Assembly (NCBI GenBank): GCA_021732665.1
Contig: JAKFUL010000015.1
Coordinates: 1 to 64,000 of the forward strand
Origin: Acetobacteraceae bacterium
Lineage (GTDB): Bacteria > Pseudomonadota > Alphaproteobacteria > Acetobacterales > Acetobacteraceae
DNA length: 64,000 nt
Reading direction: 5' to 3'
The stretch's first letter is position 1. Every line of letters begins with the position of its first letter. Both the position numbers and the translations under genes were made by a program. The notes beneath the pieces were generated by a model, which did no database searches, had not been told where the DNA came from, and was given only the letters and a program-made list of their open reading frames with translations. This document shows positions 17,752 through 27,237 of the stretch, piece by piece.

Positions 17752-18803
17752 GCCGGCACGGGCTGGGCTGCGAGCCAGCGGCCGCGCCGCCACAGCAGCA
17801 GCCCCAGCATCGCCATGGCCACGAGCACCAATCCCAGCGCGATCACCGCCAGGCGATGGGCAAGCCCGAAGGCCTGGCCATTGTGCAGGGCCATGATCCA
17901 GGCGCGGATATGGTCCACGCCATCAGGCAGCCGCACCTCCTCCAGCCGGCCGGAAGCGGCGTTGACATAGGCCGCGGCTCGGCCGGAGGGCCAGCGTTGC
18001 GCCTCGGGCAGCAGCACCAGCAGCCATTCCGGCGCGTCATCCTCCGGCGGCTCGGCCCAGGCCAGGCGCCAGCCGGGCAAGGCGGTCCGGACCACCGCCA
18101 TGGCGCCGTCCAGGTTCACGGCGCCCGTGCCCTTGGCTGCGGAGACGCGGAATTGCGGCGAATGCGGGGTGAACGGCTCCAGCAGCCCGCGCGTGGTGTC
18201 GGGGAAGCTGAGCGACAGGCCGGTGATGGTGGCGATCAGCAAGGGCAACAGCGCCCAGAACCCCACCACTCGATGCGCGTGCGACAAAAGCCGCCGCCCC
18301 CGCAGCCCGCGACGGGGCACAATGGATTCGCGCAGCGGCACAGCACCCCGGTTCAGCCACAGCCGCAACCCGAGGCCGAGCATCACCAGCAACGGCAAGG
18401 CCGAAAGCCCGACCAGCAGCTTGCCCGTGCGGCCCGACAGGGCATTCGCGTGCAGATCATAAAACCAATGCACCACCGCCCCGCGCCAGGCCAGCACCGC
18501 CTGCACCGCGCCTGTCGTTGGGTCGAGATGCACGATCCGCCGCCCCACATCGGTCAGGAAGAAGACCCGGGCATGGGCGTGGTGCTCATCGGGTGCGAAG
18601 AAGCGCCAGGGCACGTCGTTCATGTGTTTGGCGGCGGCCTCGTACAGCTGTTGCAACGGCAGCGACGCGCCGGCGGCCGGCGTGGGAAGCTCCGCCGCCT
18701 CCAGCGCATGCCAATAGACCAGCACCGCGCCGGTCAGCCCAACCAACACGAACCAGGCGCCCAGCATCAGCCCAAGCCAACGATGCAGGCGCCGCGCGGA
18801 CAC
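17748..18803 (-). CDS. PepSY-associated TM helix protein
   Basis: Inner-membrane protein of 351 residues starting with GTG. An Arg/His-rich start leads into TM1 (RLHRWLGLMLGAWFVLVGLTG), a periplasmic PepSY-like domain with HLDPTTGAVQ, then helices near residues 130, 190 and 325. The histidines (H7, VVHWFYDLHAN, LSHAHRVVG) could bind haem, as in the siderophore-iron reductase relatives. It begins 3 bases after the MFS stop, so MFS-PepSY-TRIC form one operon. An iron or redox role is inference from the family. Confidence 0.82.
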   Translation of the reverse strand: MSARRLHRWLGLMLGAWFVLVGLTGAVLVYWHALEAAELPTPAAGASLPLQQLYEAAAKHMNDVPWRFFAPDEHHAHARVFFLTDVGRRIVHLDPTTGAVQAVLAWRGAVVHWFYDLHANALSGRTGKLLVGLSALPLLVMLGLGLRLWLNRGAVPLRESIVPRRGLRGRRLLSHAHRVVGFWALLPLLIATITGLSLSFPDTTRGLLEPFTPHSPQFRVSAAKGTGAVNLDGAMAVVRTALPGWRLAWAEPPEDDAPEWLLVLLPEAQRWPSGRAAAYVNAASGRLEEVRLPDGVDHIRAWIMALHNGQAFGLAHRLAVIALGLVLVAMAMLGLLLWRRGRWLAAQPVPA

Positions 18804-18806
18804 GGG

Positions 18807-20009
18807 CTACTCCGCCGCCACCGGCCGGGCGCGGGCCACCGCCGCGCTCTCCCTCGCGCTGCCGGCGCATAGGAGCGAAAGGCCCAGCAGGCAGGCCACC
18901 ACCGGCAAAACCAGCCAGGGCAGGCCGAAATCGATCAGCAGCCCCATCGGCACCGGGGTGACGGCGGCGCCGAGCGGCAGCGAGGAGCTGACGAAGCCGA
19001 AGACCTTGCCGATTTCGCCGGGCGGGCAGGCATCCTTCAGCATCACATCGCGCGGCGTGCGGCTGGTGCCCATGGTCAGCCCGGCCAGCAGGCCGACCAC
19101 CGGGAGCAGAACAGGCGGCATCGGCAGCAGGCCGAGCATCAGGATGAAGGCCATCGAGCAGAAGGTCAGCACGAGGACCATGTTGAACAGGTTGCGCTTC
19201 GTCTTGTCGGCGATCCAGCCGCCGACCAGGATGCCCGATGTCGCGCCCACCATGTATCCGGTCAGCACGGTGGAGGCGAGCGCGACAGGCGTCCCCCACA
19301 GCTTGCCCAGCACGGTGATGACGAAGCTCTGAATGCCCGAGCCCGCCATGGCGCTGAGCATGAAGAAGGCGAAGAACAACAGGATGGGCTTGTTCAGCAG
19401 CAATTCCCGCCCGCCCATGCGCTTCGCGTCTTTTGGCGGCTTGGACTGGTCGCGCAGCACCGCGCTCTGCCACAGAATGCCCAGCACGACGGGAATGCCC
19501 AGCAGCCCGACCAGCAGCAGCGCCCCGCGCCAGCCCATGACCGGCAGCAGCAAGGCGATCACCGGCGGCGCCACGGCAAAGCCCAGATTGCCCGTGAAAC
19601 TGTGCAGCGCGAAGGCGCGGCCCAGAAATTCCTTGCGGATGGACCCGGCCAGGATGGCGTAGTCCGCCGGGTGGATCACGCTGTTGCCCACGCCGGAGAG
19701 CACCGCCAAAGCCAGGATCATCCAGTACTCCGTGGCAAAACTCATCGCCGAAACCGACAGCGCCATCAGCAGCGTGCCGCCGACCAGAAACCCGCGCGCG
19801 CCGTATTTGTCGACCCAGAACCCCACCGGCGTCTGCAACGCCGCGGTGGTGCCGCTCATCAAGGCCAGCGACAGCCCGAGCATGGCATAGGAGACATCGA
19901 ATTCCGCCCGCCAGGTGATGAACAGCGGCGCCAGGCACAGCATATAGAAGTGGCTCAGGAAGTGCCCGGTGCCGATCAGCCCGATGATGCGCCCGTCCTG
20001 ACCCTGCAT
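18807..20009 (-). CDS. MFS transporter
   Basis: Twelve-helix major facilitator of 400 residues. The loop 2-3 motif is FWVDKYGARGFLVGG, and loop 8-9 has GGWIADKTKRN. The ATG at 20009 (MQGQDGRIIGL) has AAGGGT 12 bases upstream and is preferred over an in-frame ATG 18 codons earlier. The N-terminal helix (GTGHFLSHFYML) resembles the same MFS group as the gene at 57405, a frequent type in this family of bacteria. Substrate is unknown. It lies 66 bases after the LysR gene on the same strand. Confidence 0.85.
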   Translation of the reverse strand: MQGQDGRIIGLIGTGHFLSHFYMLCLAPLFITWRAEFDVSYAMLGLSLALMSGTTAALQTPVGFWVDKYGARGFLVGGTLLMALSVSAMSFATEYWMILALAVLSGVGNSVIHPADYAILAGSIRKEFLGRAFALHSFTGNLGFAVAPPVIALLLPVMGWRGALLLVGLLGIPVVLGILWQSAVLRDQSKPPKDAKRMGGRELLLNKPILLFFAFFMLSAMAGSGIQSFVITVLGKLWGTPVALASTVLTGYMVGATSGILVGGWIADKTKRNLFNMVLVLTFCSMAFILMLGLLPMPPVLLPVVGLLAGLTMGTSRTPRDVMLKDACPPGEIGKVFGFVSSSLPLGAAVTPVPMGLLIDFGLPWLVLPVVACLLGLSLLCAGSARESAAVARARPVAAE

Positions 20010-20075
20010 GGCCGTACCCTTGTCCAACCTTCGGAAACTGGCGATGGGACGGAAAACCGTCAACGCGGGATTTTC

Positions 20076-20927
20076 TTACGCCACGTTCATGCTCTCGCGC
20101 AGAAAGCCGATCAGCGCATCGAAAACCGGCGATTGCCCGCCTTCATCGCCGAAGACGCACATCTGCGCGGTGCCGAGTTCCGGCAGGTCGGGCACCTCCG
20201 CCACCCCCGGCAGGAAACCATGCCGGCCCAGCACGGTCAGCGCGAAGCCGGCCTGGGCGGCGGCCGCCACGCCCAGCAGGCTGGGCGAGGTGAAGACGAC
20301 CTCGAAGGCAATTCCGGCGCGGGCCAGGGCGGCCAGCGCGCGTTCGCGGAACATGCAGCCCTGCGGCAGCATCGATAGTGGCAGTGGCCGGTCGGGCAAC
20401 GCGGAAAACCCAGGTGCCGCGACCCAGACGATATCCTCGGTGAACACCAGCCGCCCCACCGTCTCGCCATCCCGCCTTTTGCCCAGCACGAGGTCGAGCC
20501 GCCCGCGTTCATGCTCGGCGCGCAATTCATGGCTGCGCCCCACCTCCACCTCCAGCCGCAGATCAGGGTAGGCGCGCGAAAAGCCCGCGAGCATGGGCGC
20601 CAGGCTATTGGGGATGAAGTGATCCGCCACGCCCAGGCGCAGCCGCCCCATCACCGGGGGGGCGACCATGCGGCGCACCGCCTCGTCATTCAGCGCCAGC
20701 ATGCGCCGCGCATAGGCCAGCAAGGTCTCGCCCTCGCGCGTCAGCGTGACGGCGCGGCTGGTGCGGGCGAAGACAGGCTTGCCCACCAGATCCTCCAGCC
20801 GCTTCACCTTCAGCGAGACGGCGGATTGCGTCAGGCCGAGTGCCAAGCCGGCGGCGGTGAAGCCGCCACGTTCAGCCACCGCGACGAAGCCGCGCAGCAG
20901 GTCGAGATCGAGGTCGGGGATGCGCAT
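20076..20927 (-). CDS. LysR family transcriptional regulator
   Basis: Regulator of 283 residues with an N-terminal winged helix-turn-helix (LDLLRGFVAVAERGGFTAAGLALGLTQSAVSLKVKRLEDLVG) and a C-terminal periplasmic-binding-like effector domain. The ATG at 20927 is used although a GTG sits one codon earlier. It is divergent from the thioesterase gene with only 38 bases between, so a shared operator there is likely. The MFS gene downstream on the same strand may also be a target. Effector unknown. Confidence 0.9.
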   Translation of the reverse strand: MRIPDLDLDLLRGFVAVAERGGFTAAGLALGLTQSAVSLKVKRLEDLVGKPVFARTSRAVTLTREGETLLAYARRMLALNDEAVRRMVAPPVMGRLRLGVADHFIPNSLAPMLAGFSRAYPDLRLEVEVGRSHELRAEHERGRLDLVLGKRRDGETVGRLVFTEDIVWVAAPGFSALPDRPLPLSMLPQGCMFRERALAALARAGIAFEVVFTSPSLLGVAAAAQAGFALTVLGRHGFLPGVAEVPDLPELGTAQMCVFGDEGGQSPVFDALIGFLRESMNVA

Positions 20928-20965
20928 CACCGCTTTCTTGGGCAGAGTGCCGCTGGAGACAAGCC

Positions 20966-21406
20966 ATGCGTGAACGCGAAGCCCCTGCCCTGCGGGAAGA
21001 ATTCCCCCATCACAGCCCCATCACCACCCGCTGGGCCGACAATGATGCCTTCGGCCACATCAACAACGTGCAGTATTATGCCTTCTTCGACACCGCGGTG
21101 ACGCGCTGGTTGGTCGAGCGCGGCTTCCTGCATGTGACGGAGGGCGAGGTCATCTGCTTTGTGGCGGAGACCGGCTGCCGCTATTTTCGCCCCCTGGCGT
21201 TTCCGGAGCGGGTCGAGGTGGGCATGCGGGTGGCGCGCCTGGGCACCAGCTCGATCCGTTATGAACTCGCCGTGTTCGGGCAGGGCAATGATGCGGCGGC
21301 CCAGGGCCATTTCACCCATGTCACGGTCAGCCGCGCCACCGGCCGGCCTGTGCCCATGCCGCAGGCGCTGCGCGAGGCCGCCGCCGGCCTGATGATACAA
21401 AAATAA
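20966..21406 (+). CDS. Acyl-CoA thioesterase (4HBT hotdog fold)
   Basis: Hotdog-fold thioesterase of 146 residues hydrolysing acyl- or hydroxybenzoyl-CoA. The active-site stretch TRWADNDAFGHINNVQYYAFFDTA has the conserved Asp and HxNN of the 4-hydroxybenzoyl-CoA thioesterase/YbgC group. GGAGA lies 6 bases before the ATG. Divergent from a LysR regulator that probably controls it; 65 bases before the peroxiredoxin. Confidence 0.9.
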   Translation: MREREAPALREEFPHHSPITTRWADNDAFGHINNVQYYAFFDTAVTRWLVERGFLHVTEGEVICFVAETGCRYFRPLAFPERVEVGMRVARLGTSSIRYELAVFGQGNDAAAQGHFTHVTVSRATGRPVPMPQALREAAAGLMIQK

Positions 21407-21471
21407 CAATGATCGCCCCGGCTTGCACCGGCCGGCGCGCGGCACGACGTGCCACGTGAAACGGAGGCCGC

Positions 21472-22134
21472 ATGATCGACAACCTGTCCGAGGAACTGGA
21501 AGCCTATCGTGCCGGCTGGCGCATTCGCGTCCCCGCCGAGCGGCAGCAGGCGATGGAGCGCCACATCGCGCATCTTCGCGACAGCGGCGTGGGCACCGGC
21601 GCGCTGCAGCCCGGTGCACGAGCCCCGGCCATCGCGCTGCCTGATCAGCATGGCAATGTCTTCGATGTCGCCACGCTGCTGGCCCGCGGCCCGGTGGTCG
21701 TCACCTTCTATCGCGGTGGCTGGTGCCCTTACTGCAACCTGGAACTGAAGGCCTATCAGACGCTGTTGCCGCGCATCGCCGCCGCCGGCGCCTCGCTTGT
21801 GGCGATCAGCCCGGAAAAGCCCGATGACGTGGTGGAAACCGCCGGCAAGAACGCGGCAACCTTCCCGGTGCTCAGCGATGTCGGCCAGGTGGTGGGCCGC
21901 GCCTTCGGCGTCACCTACGCCTTCACCGAGGAGCTGCGCTCGGTCTATCAGGGCTTCGGTCTGGATATTCCCGGCAAGAATGGCAGCCCCGATGACTGGT
22001 CGCTGCCGCTTTCCGCCACCTATGTGATCGGCGCCGACGGGGTGATCCTGTGGGCCGATACCCGCACCGATTACCGCGAACGGACCGACCCGCGCGAGGT
22101 GCTGGAAGTGCTGGAGAAGCGCGCCGCGGCGTGA
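21472..22134 (+). CDS. Peroxiredoxin-like (AhpC/TSA) protein
   Basis: Thioredoxin-fold peroxidase of 220 residues. The active site is YRGGWCPYCNLEL with Cys85 and Cys88, the CxxC of the PRX-like-2 / alkyl hydroperoxide reductase relatives. About 50 N-terminal residues precede the core (LSEELEAYRAGWRIR). It should reduce peroxides in the cytosol using thioredoxin-type donors. CGGAGG precedes the ATG. Its stop is one base from the convergent Lrp gene. Confidence 0.87.
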   Translation: MIDNLSEELEAYRAGWRIRVPAERQQAMERHIAHLRDSGVGTGALQPGARAPAIALPDQHGNVFDVATLLARGPVVVTFYRGGWCPYCNLELKAYQTLLPRIAAAGASLVAISPEKPDDVVETAGKNAATFPVLSDVGQVVGRAFGVTYAFTEELRSVYQGFGLDIPGKNGSPDDWSLPLSATYVIGADGVILWADTRTDYRERTDPREVLEVLEKRAAA

Positions 22135-22135
22135 G

Positions 22136-22588
22136 CTACGGCACCGGGCAATAGCTCTGCTTCAAACATCGAAGCGTGAACGTGGTCCGCGTGTGGCGCA
22201 CTCCGGGTAGGCGGTAGATTTTCTCCCGCAGCAGTTTCTCGTAGCCCGCCGTGCCACCCACGGCGGCCTTCAGGACATAATCGTATTCGCCGGTGACCAG
22301 CCAGGCCTCGATGATCTCGGGCATGTCGGCCACCGCGGCCTCGAATTGCCGCAGCGTTGCCTCATCATGCTTCTCGCACATCACCTCGATGATCACGGTG
22401 TCGGGCAGGCCAAGTTTCCGTTGGCTGAGCACGGCCATGTAGCGTTCGACGAAGCCCTCGGCCTCCAGCTTGCGCACCCGGGCCCAGCAGGGGCTTGCGG
22501 AGAGGCCCACCTTATCCGCCAATTCCGCATTGGTGATGCGGGCATTGTCATGCAAAGCGCGGAGGATTTTTTGGTCGATCTGGTCCAT
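22136..22588 (-). CDS. Lrp/AsnC family transcriptional regulator
   Basis: Feast/famine regulator of 150 residues: N-terminal HTH (MDQIDQKILRALHDNARIT, then AELADKVGLSASPCWARVRKLE) and a C-terminal RAM domain that binds amino acids. The start at 22588 gives the canonical family N-terminus; 25 upstream in-frame residues lie in the control region. It diverges from the indolepyruvate oxidoreductase gene, which fits control of aromatic or branched amino acid breakdown. An imperfect inverted repeat sits between them. Confidence 0.92.
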   Translation of the reverse strand: MDQIDQKILRALHDNARITNAELADKVGLSASPCWARVRKLEAEGFVERYMAVLSQRKLGLPDTVIIEVMCEKHDEATLRQFEAAVADMPEIIEAWLVTGEYDYVLKAAVGGTAGYEKLLREKIYRLPGVRHTRTTFTLRCLKQSYCPVP

Positions 22589-22590
22589 CT

Positions 22591-22648
22591 GGCAAAAAAT
22601 CCTTCCGATCCTTCGGCGGCGCACAATAGAATTCGGCAGGATTTTGCC
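22591..22648. promoter_or_regulatory. Inverted repeat between lrp-type gene and indolepyruvate oxidoreductase
   Basis: GGCAAAAAATCCT at 22591-22603 is mirrored by AGGATTTTGCC at 22638-22648; the arms differ only by two extra A bases. They are 34 bases apart in the 101-base divergent control region, a layout expected for a dimeric Lrp-type regulator acting on both genes. The binding itself is inference. Confidence 0.5.
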
Positions 22649-22689
22649 GTGGCTTCGGTGCATTCTTCCAACTCATTGGGGAATGGTCC

Positions 22690-25600
22690 ATGAGCCGCAT
22701 CGAACGCGTGACCCTGGAAGACCGCTGGACCTCCACCGGCGAGGAAACCCTGCTGACCGGCACCCAGGCCCTGGTCCGCCTGCCGCTGCTGCGGCGCCAG
22801 ATGGACGACGCGCTGGGCTGGAACACCGCCGGCTACATCACCGGCTACCGGGGCTCGCCGCTGGGCGGCTATGACCGCGAACTCGGCCACCACCGCAAGC
22901 GCCTGGCCGCGGCCGCCGTGGTTTTCGAGCCCGGGCTGAATGAGGACCTCGCCGCCACCGCCTGCTGGGGCACGCAGCAGCTGGGGCTCTATCCCGGCGC
23001 CAGGAAGGAAGGCGTCTTCTGCATCTGGTACGGCAAGGGGCCGGGGGTGGATCGCTCGGGCGATGTGTTCCGCCACGCCAACCAGACCGGCACGGCGCCG
23101 CGCGGCGGCGTGCTGGTGCTGGCGGGCGATGACCCCTCCTCCAAATCCTCCACCGTGACCAACACCACCGAACACGCGTTTCTCGACGCCGAAATCCCGC
23201 TGCTGGACCCGGCCGATGTGGCGGAGGTGCTGGAATACGGCATCAAGGGCATCGCGCTGTCGCGTTTTTCCGGCTTGTGGGTGGCGATGAAATGCGTGGC
23301 GGAGACGATGGACGCCACCATGTCGCTGGTCGTCGACCCGGCGCGTTACGCCACGGTGGACCCGGCGTTCTCGGCGCCCGACGGTCTGCATATCCGCCTG
23401 AAGGACTTCCCGCTGGCGATGGAGGCGCGGCTGCGGGGCTACAAATTGCCAGCGGCCATCGCCTTCGCGCGCGCCAATGGCCTCAACCGCATCGTGGCCG
23501 ACGCACCGCGCGCGCGCTTCGGGATCGCCGTACGCGGCAAGGCCTACAACACCATGCGGCAGGCATTCTCCGATGCCGGCATTTCGGAAAACATGCTGCG
23601 CGAGCAGGGCGTGCGCGTCTGGAAGCTGGGCATGCCCTGGCCCTTCGACATCGAAGCAGCGCGCGACTTCGCCCGGGGCCTGGAGGAAATCCTGGTCATC
23701 GAGGACCGTCGGGCCCATGTCGAGCCGCTGCTGCGCGACGCGCTGTTCGAGATGCCGGGACGCCCGCATGTCTCCGGCAAACGCGCCCCTGATGGCGGCC
23801 CGCTGCTGAGCGAATTGACGGAACTCGACGCCGGGCAGGTGCTGCGTGCCCTGCATGCCCGGCTTCCGGCCGAACTGCACACGCCACAGATGCTCGCGCG
23901 CATCGCCGAACTCGACGCCCTCGCCGCCTCTGCCCTGGCGCCCGTGCATATGCGCGCCCCGCATTTCTGTCCGGGCTGCCCGCACAACACCTCGACAAAA
24001 ATTCCAGAGGGCAGCCACGGCCTGGCAGGCATCGGCTGCCACTACCTCGCCAAGGACATGAACCGCGACAGCGACCTCTTCACCCATATGGGCGGCGAGG
24101 GCGCGCCCTGGATCGGCCAGCGGCATTTCACCGAAACCCAACACGTCTTCGCGAACATGGGCGACGGCACCTATGCCCATTCCGGCGTGCTCGCCATCCG
24201 CGCCGCGATCGCCGTGAAGGCGCGAATGACCTACAAGATCCTGGTGAACAGCGCCGTGGCCATGACCGGCGGCCAGCACCCCGAGGGCGAGGTCACCGTG
24301 CCCCGCATCGCGGCACAGATGGTGGCCGAGGGTGCCCGCGAGGTGGTCGTGGTCGGCGACGACCCGGAGCGGCACCGCGGCAACCCGCTCATCCCCGCCA
24401 CCGTCGGCTTCGAGCCGCGCGAAAACCTGGACGCCGTCCAGCGCCGGCTGCGCGATGTGGATGGCACGACGGTCATCATCTACGACCAGGAATGCGCCAC
24501 CGAACGCCGCCGCAAACGCAAGCGCGGCCTGGCGGACAAGGCGAGAAAACGCGTCATGATCAACCCGCGGGTCTGCGAGGACTGCGGCGATTGCTCGGTC
24601 AAATCCAACTGCATCGCGGTGGAGCCGATCGAGACCCCCTTCGGCCGCAAACGCCGGATCGACCAGTCCAACTGCAACCAGGATTTTTCCTGTCTGGAAG
24701 GTTTCTGCCCAAGCTTCGTGACACTGGTCGGCGCCGAACCTGTGAAGCCGCCCGCCCCCACCGCCCTGACGCCACCCGCCGAACCCGCGCGCGCCACACA
24801 AACCGAAGCCTGGAACCTCGTCATCGCCGGCGTCGGCGGCCAGGGCGTGACCGCGCTCTCCGCCATTCTCGCCATGGCAGCACACCTGGAGGAGCGGCCG
24901 GTGCGCAGCGTGGACGCACTCGGCCTCGCGCAGAAGGGCGGCGGCGTCTTTGCCCAGCTTCGCGTGGGGTTGCCGAATGGCGAGCCACTGCTCAGCCCGC
25001 GCATCGGCCAGGGCCAAGCCGATCTCATGATCGCCGCCGACCTCGTCGTGGCGCATGGCCGCTTCGCCCGCCCCATGCTCTCCCCCAGCCGCAGCGTGGC
25101 GGTGCTGACCGAAGGTGTTGCGCCCACCGCAGAATTCGTCCTCGCCCCCGAGACGAAGATGGACGCCACCGCCATGCGCGCCAGCCTGGACGCCGCCTGC
25201 CGGGAAGTGGTGGCGCTGCCCGCCGCCCGCGCGGTGGAAAACCTGTTCGGCGACCTGATCTACCTCAATGTCTATCTGCTGGGCGCGGCCTATCAGCGCG
25301 GGTTGGTGCCGCTGGGCAGCGCCGCCATTTTGCGCGCGCTGGAACTGAACGGCGCCGAGATCGCCCGCAACCAGGCCGCCTTCACGGCCGGCCGCCACGC
25401 GGCGCTGACGCGCGAGACGCCGGCGGCGCGGGAGACGCTCGACGCGATGATCGCGCGGCGCGCGGCCGACCTCACGGCGTATCAGAGCCGGCGTTACGCC
25501 GCCCGTTACCAGGCATTCGTGGCCCGCATCGCCGCCGCCGAGAGGGCCGCCCGTCCCGGGGAAGATCGCCTGACCCGCGCCGTGGCCACCCAGCTCTATC

Positions 25601-26079
25601 GCCTTATGGCCTACAAGGATGAGTACGAGGTGGCGCGGTTGCATTCGCTGCCGGAGTGGCAGGCGCAGTTGCGCGACCGGTTCACCGGCACGACGCGCAT
25701 GGAAATGCACCTCGCCCCACCCTTCCTCGGGACCAGAAAACGCGCCTTCGGCCCCTGGATGCTCAAGACCATGGGCATCCTCCGCCATGGCAAATTCCTG
25801 CGCGGCACGGCGCTGGACCCCTTCGGCCGCACCGAGGAACGCCGCGAGGAAGCCGCCCTGCCGGCCGAATTCATCGCCGGGCTGGAGGCCCTGCTGCCCC
25901 ACCTCGCCACCCACCACGCACAGATCTGCGAATGGGCCGAGGCCGCTTCCGGCATCAAGGGCTATGGCCCGATCAAGGCCCGCAACCTGGCCGCCACCCG
26001 TGCCACAATGGACGCGCTGCGCAATTCGGTGACAATGACGCCCGAGGAAACCCCGGTGCCCCATGTTCGAGCTGCCTGA
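22690..26079 (+). CDS. Indolepyruvate:ferredoxin oxidoreductase, fused alpha-beta-gamma form
   Basis: Cytosolic thiamine-diphosphate/iron-sulfur enzyme converting aryl- or branched-chain 2-oxoacids plus CoA to acyl-CoA, CO2 and reduced ferredoxin. The 1129-residue chain is the aerobic proteobacterial fusion. It has a TPP half near GYRGSPLGGYD, a second TPP-type segment at FCPGCPHNTSTK and GGEGAPWIGQ, a ferredoxin-like Cys cluster at about residues 629-675 (RVCEDCGDCSVKSNC and NCNQDFSCLEGFCPSF), and a gamma-type domain beginning at GVGGQGVTAL. It overlaps the acyl-CoA dehydrogenase start by 17 bases. The two probably act in sequence in amino acid catabolism. Confidence 0.94.
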   Translation: MSRIERVTLEDRWTSTGEETLLTGTQALVRLPLLRRQMDDALGWNTAGYITGYRGSPLGGYDRELGHHRKRLAAAAVVFEPGLNEDLAATACWGTQQLGLYPGARKEGVFCIWYGKGPGVDRSGDVFRHANQTGTAPRGGVLVLAGDDPSSKSSTVTNTTEHAFLDAEIPLLDPADVAEVLEYGIKGIALSRFSGLWVAMKCVAETMDATMSLVVDPARYATVDPAFSAPDGLHIRLKDFPLAMEARLRGYKLPAAIAFARANGLNRIVADAPRARFGIAVRGKAYNTMRQAFSDAGISENMLREQGVRVWKLGMPWPFDIEAARDFARGLEEILVIEDRRAHVEPLLRDALFEMPGRPHVSGKRAPDGGPLLSELTELDAGQVLRALHARLPAELHTPQMLARIAELDALAASALAPVHMRAPHFCPGCPHNTSTKIPEGSHGLAGIGCHYLAKDMNRDSDLFTHMGGEGAPWIGQRHFTETQHVFANMGDGTYAHSGVLAIRAAIAVKARMTYKILVNSAVAMTGGQHPEGEVTVPRIAAQMVAEGAREVVVVGDDPERHRGNPLIPATVGFEPRENLDAVQRRLRDVDGTTVIIYDQECATERRRKRKRGLADKARKRVMINPRVCEDCGDCSVKSNCIAVEPIETPFGRKRRIDQSNCNQDFSCLEGFCPSFVTLVGAEPVKPPAPTALTPPAEPARATQTEAWNLVIAGVGGQGVTALSAILAMAAHLEERPVRSVDALGLAQKGGGVFAQLRVGLPNGEPLLSPRIGQGQADLMIAADLVVAHGRFARPMLSPSRSVAVLTEGVAPTAEFVLAPETKMDATAMRASLDAACREVVALPAARAVENLFGDLIYLNVYLLGAAYQRGLVPLGSAAILRALELNGAEIARNQAAFTAGRHAALTRETPAARETLDAMIARRAADLTAYQSRRYAARYQAFVARIAAAERAARPGEDRLTRAVATQLYRLMAYKDEYEVARLHSLPEWQAQLRDRFTGTTRMEMHLAPPFLGTRKRAFGPWMLKTMGILRHGKFLRGTALDPFGRTEERREEAALPAEFIAGLEALLPHLATHHAQICEWAEAASGIKGYGPIKARNLAATRATMDALRNSVTMTPEETPVPHVRAA

Positions 26080-27199
26080 CGAAACCATCGCCGTCCGCGA
26101 CATGGCCCAGGCCTTCGCGGCGGAGAAAATCGCCCCCCACGCCCAGCGCTGGGACGAGGAACGCCACCTCCCCGTCGATGTCCTGCGCGAGGCCGCCGCC
26201 CTGGGCATGGCCGGCCTCTATGTCCGCGAAGAATCCGGCGGCACCGGCCTCACCCGCCTGGACGCCGCCACGGTGTTCGAGGCGCTGGCCTATGGCTGCC
26301 CCACCATCTCGGCCTTCCTGTCCATCCACAACATGGTGGCCTGGATGATCGACCGCTTCGGCAATGACGCCCAGCGCGCCGAACATCTCCCCGCGCTGCT
26401 GACCATGGAGCGCATTGCCAGCTATTGCCTGACCGAACCCGGCAGCGGCTCCGACGCCGCGGCGCTGTCCACCCGGGCCGTGCGCGACAATGCGGGCTAT
26501 GTGCTGAACGGCACCAAGCAGTTCATCTCCGGCGCCGGCGTGTCGGACCTCTACCTCACCATGGTGCGCACGGGTGACGACGGGCCGGGCGGCGTCTCCG
26601 CCATGCTCATCGCCCGCGACACGCCGGGCCTCAGCTTCGGCCCGAACGAGAAGAAGATGGGCTGGAACGCTCAGCCCACCCGCCAGGTCATCATGCAGGA
26701 CGCCCGCATCCCCGCCGCGGCGCTGCTGGGCGAGGAGGGCCAGGGTTTCCGCTTCGCCATGGCTGGCCTGGATGGCGGCCGGCTGAATATCGCGGCGTGC
26801 AGCCTGGGCGGCGCGCAGCGGGCGCTGGACATCGCGCTGGACTACGTGAGGCAGCGCCGCGCCTTCGGCCGCCCCGTCGCCGATTTCCAGGCGACGCAGT
26901 TCCGCCTGGCCGACATGGCCACCGAGCTGGAGGTGGCGCGCAGTTTCCTGTGGCGCGCCTGCGCCAGGCTCGATGCCCGCGCCCCCGACGCCACGCAATT
27001 CTGCGCCATGGCCAAGCGCTTCATCACCGACACCGGCAGCCGGGTGGCCGATGAGGCGCTGCAATTGCTGGGCGGCTACGGCTACCTGGCCGATTACGGG
27101 GTGGAGAAGATCGTGCGTGACCTGAGGGTGCACCGCATCCTGGAGGGCACGAACGAGATCATGCGGGTGATCATCGCGCGCGGGCTGCTCAAGATCTGA
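26063..27199 (+). CDS. Acyl-CoA dehydrogenase (isobutyryl/short-branched-chain type)
   Basis: FAD-dependent enzyme of 378 residues making enoyl-CoA. Motifs: YCLTEPGSGSDAAAL (flavin and substrate site), the C-terminal helix QLLGGYGYLADYGVEKIVRDL, and LEGTNEIMR with Glu361 in the catalytic-base position. Overall order and the IASYCLTEPGSGSD segment resemble isobutyryl-CoA dehydrogenase. That would suit acyl-CoA made by the upstream oxidoreductase from valine-derived 2-oxoacid, which is inference. The ATG lies within the 3' end of the preceding gene, so they are coupled. Confidence 0.91.
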   Translation: MFELPDETIAVRDMAQAFAAEKIAPHAQRWDEERHLPVDVLREAAALGMAGLYVREESGGTGLTRLDAATVFEALAYGCPTISAFLSIHNMVAWMIDRFGNDAQRAEHLPALLTMERIASYCLTEPGSGSDAAALSTRAVRDNAGYVLNGTKQFISGAGVSDLYLTMVRTGDDGPGGVSAMLIARDTPGLSFGPNEKKMGWNAQPTRQVIMQDARIPAAALLGEEGQGFRFAMAGLDGGRLNIAACSLGGAQRALDIALDYVRQRRAFGRPVADFQATQFRLADMATELEVARSFLWRACARLDARAPDATQFCAMAKRFITDTGSRVADEALQLLGGYGYLADYGVEKIVRDLRVHRILEGTNEIMRVIIARGLLKI

Positions 27200-27237
27200 T
27201 CTTTTCCCGCTTGCAACGATGCCGCGCCTGGGGCTTC

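Noticed and set aside
16264-17970. 568-codon plus-strand frame across three minus-strand genes
   Set aside because: Antisense shadow crossing several real genes.
20048-20061. GACGG-AAAA-CCGTC as a terminator between the LysR and MFS genes
   Set aside because: A 5-bp stem without a T-run is too weak.
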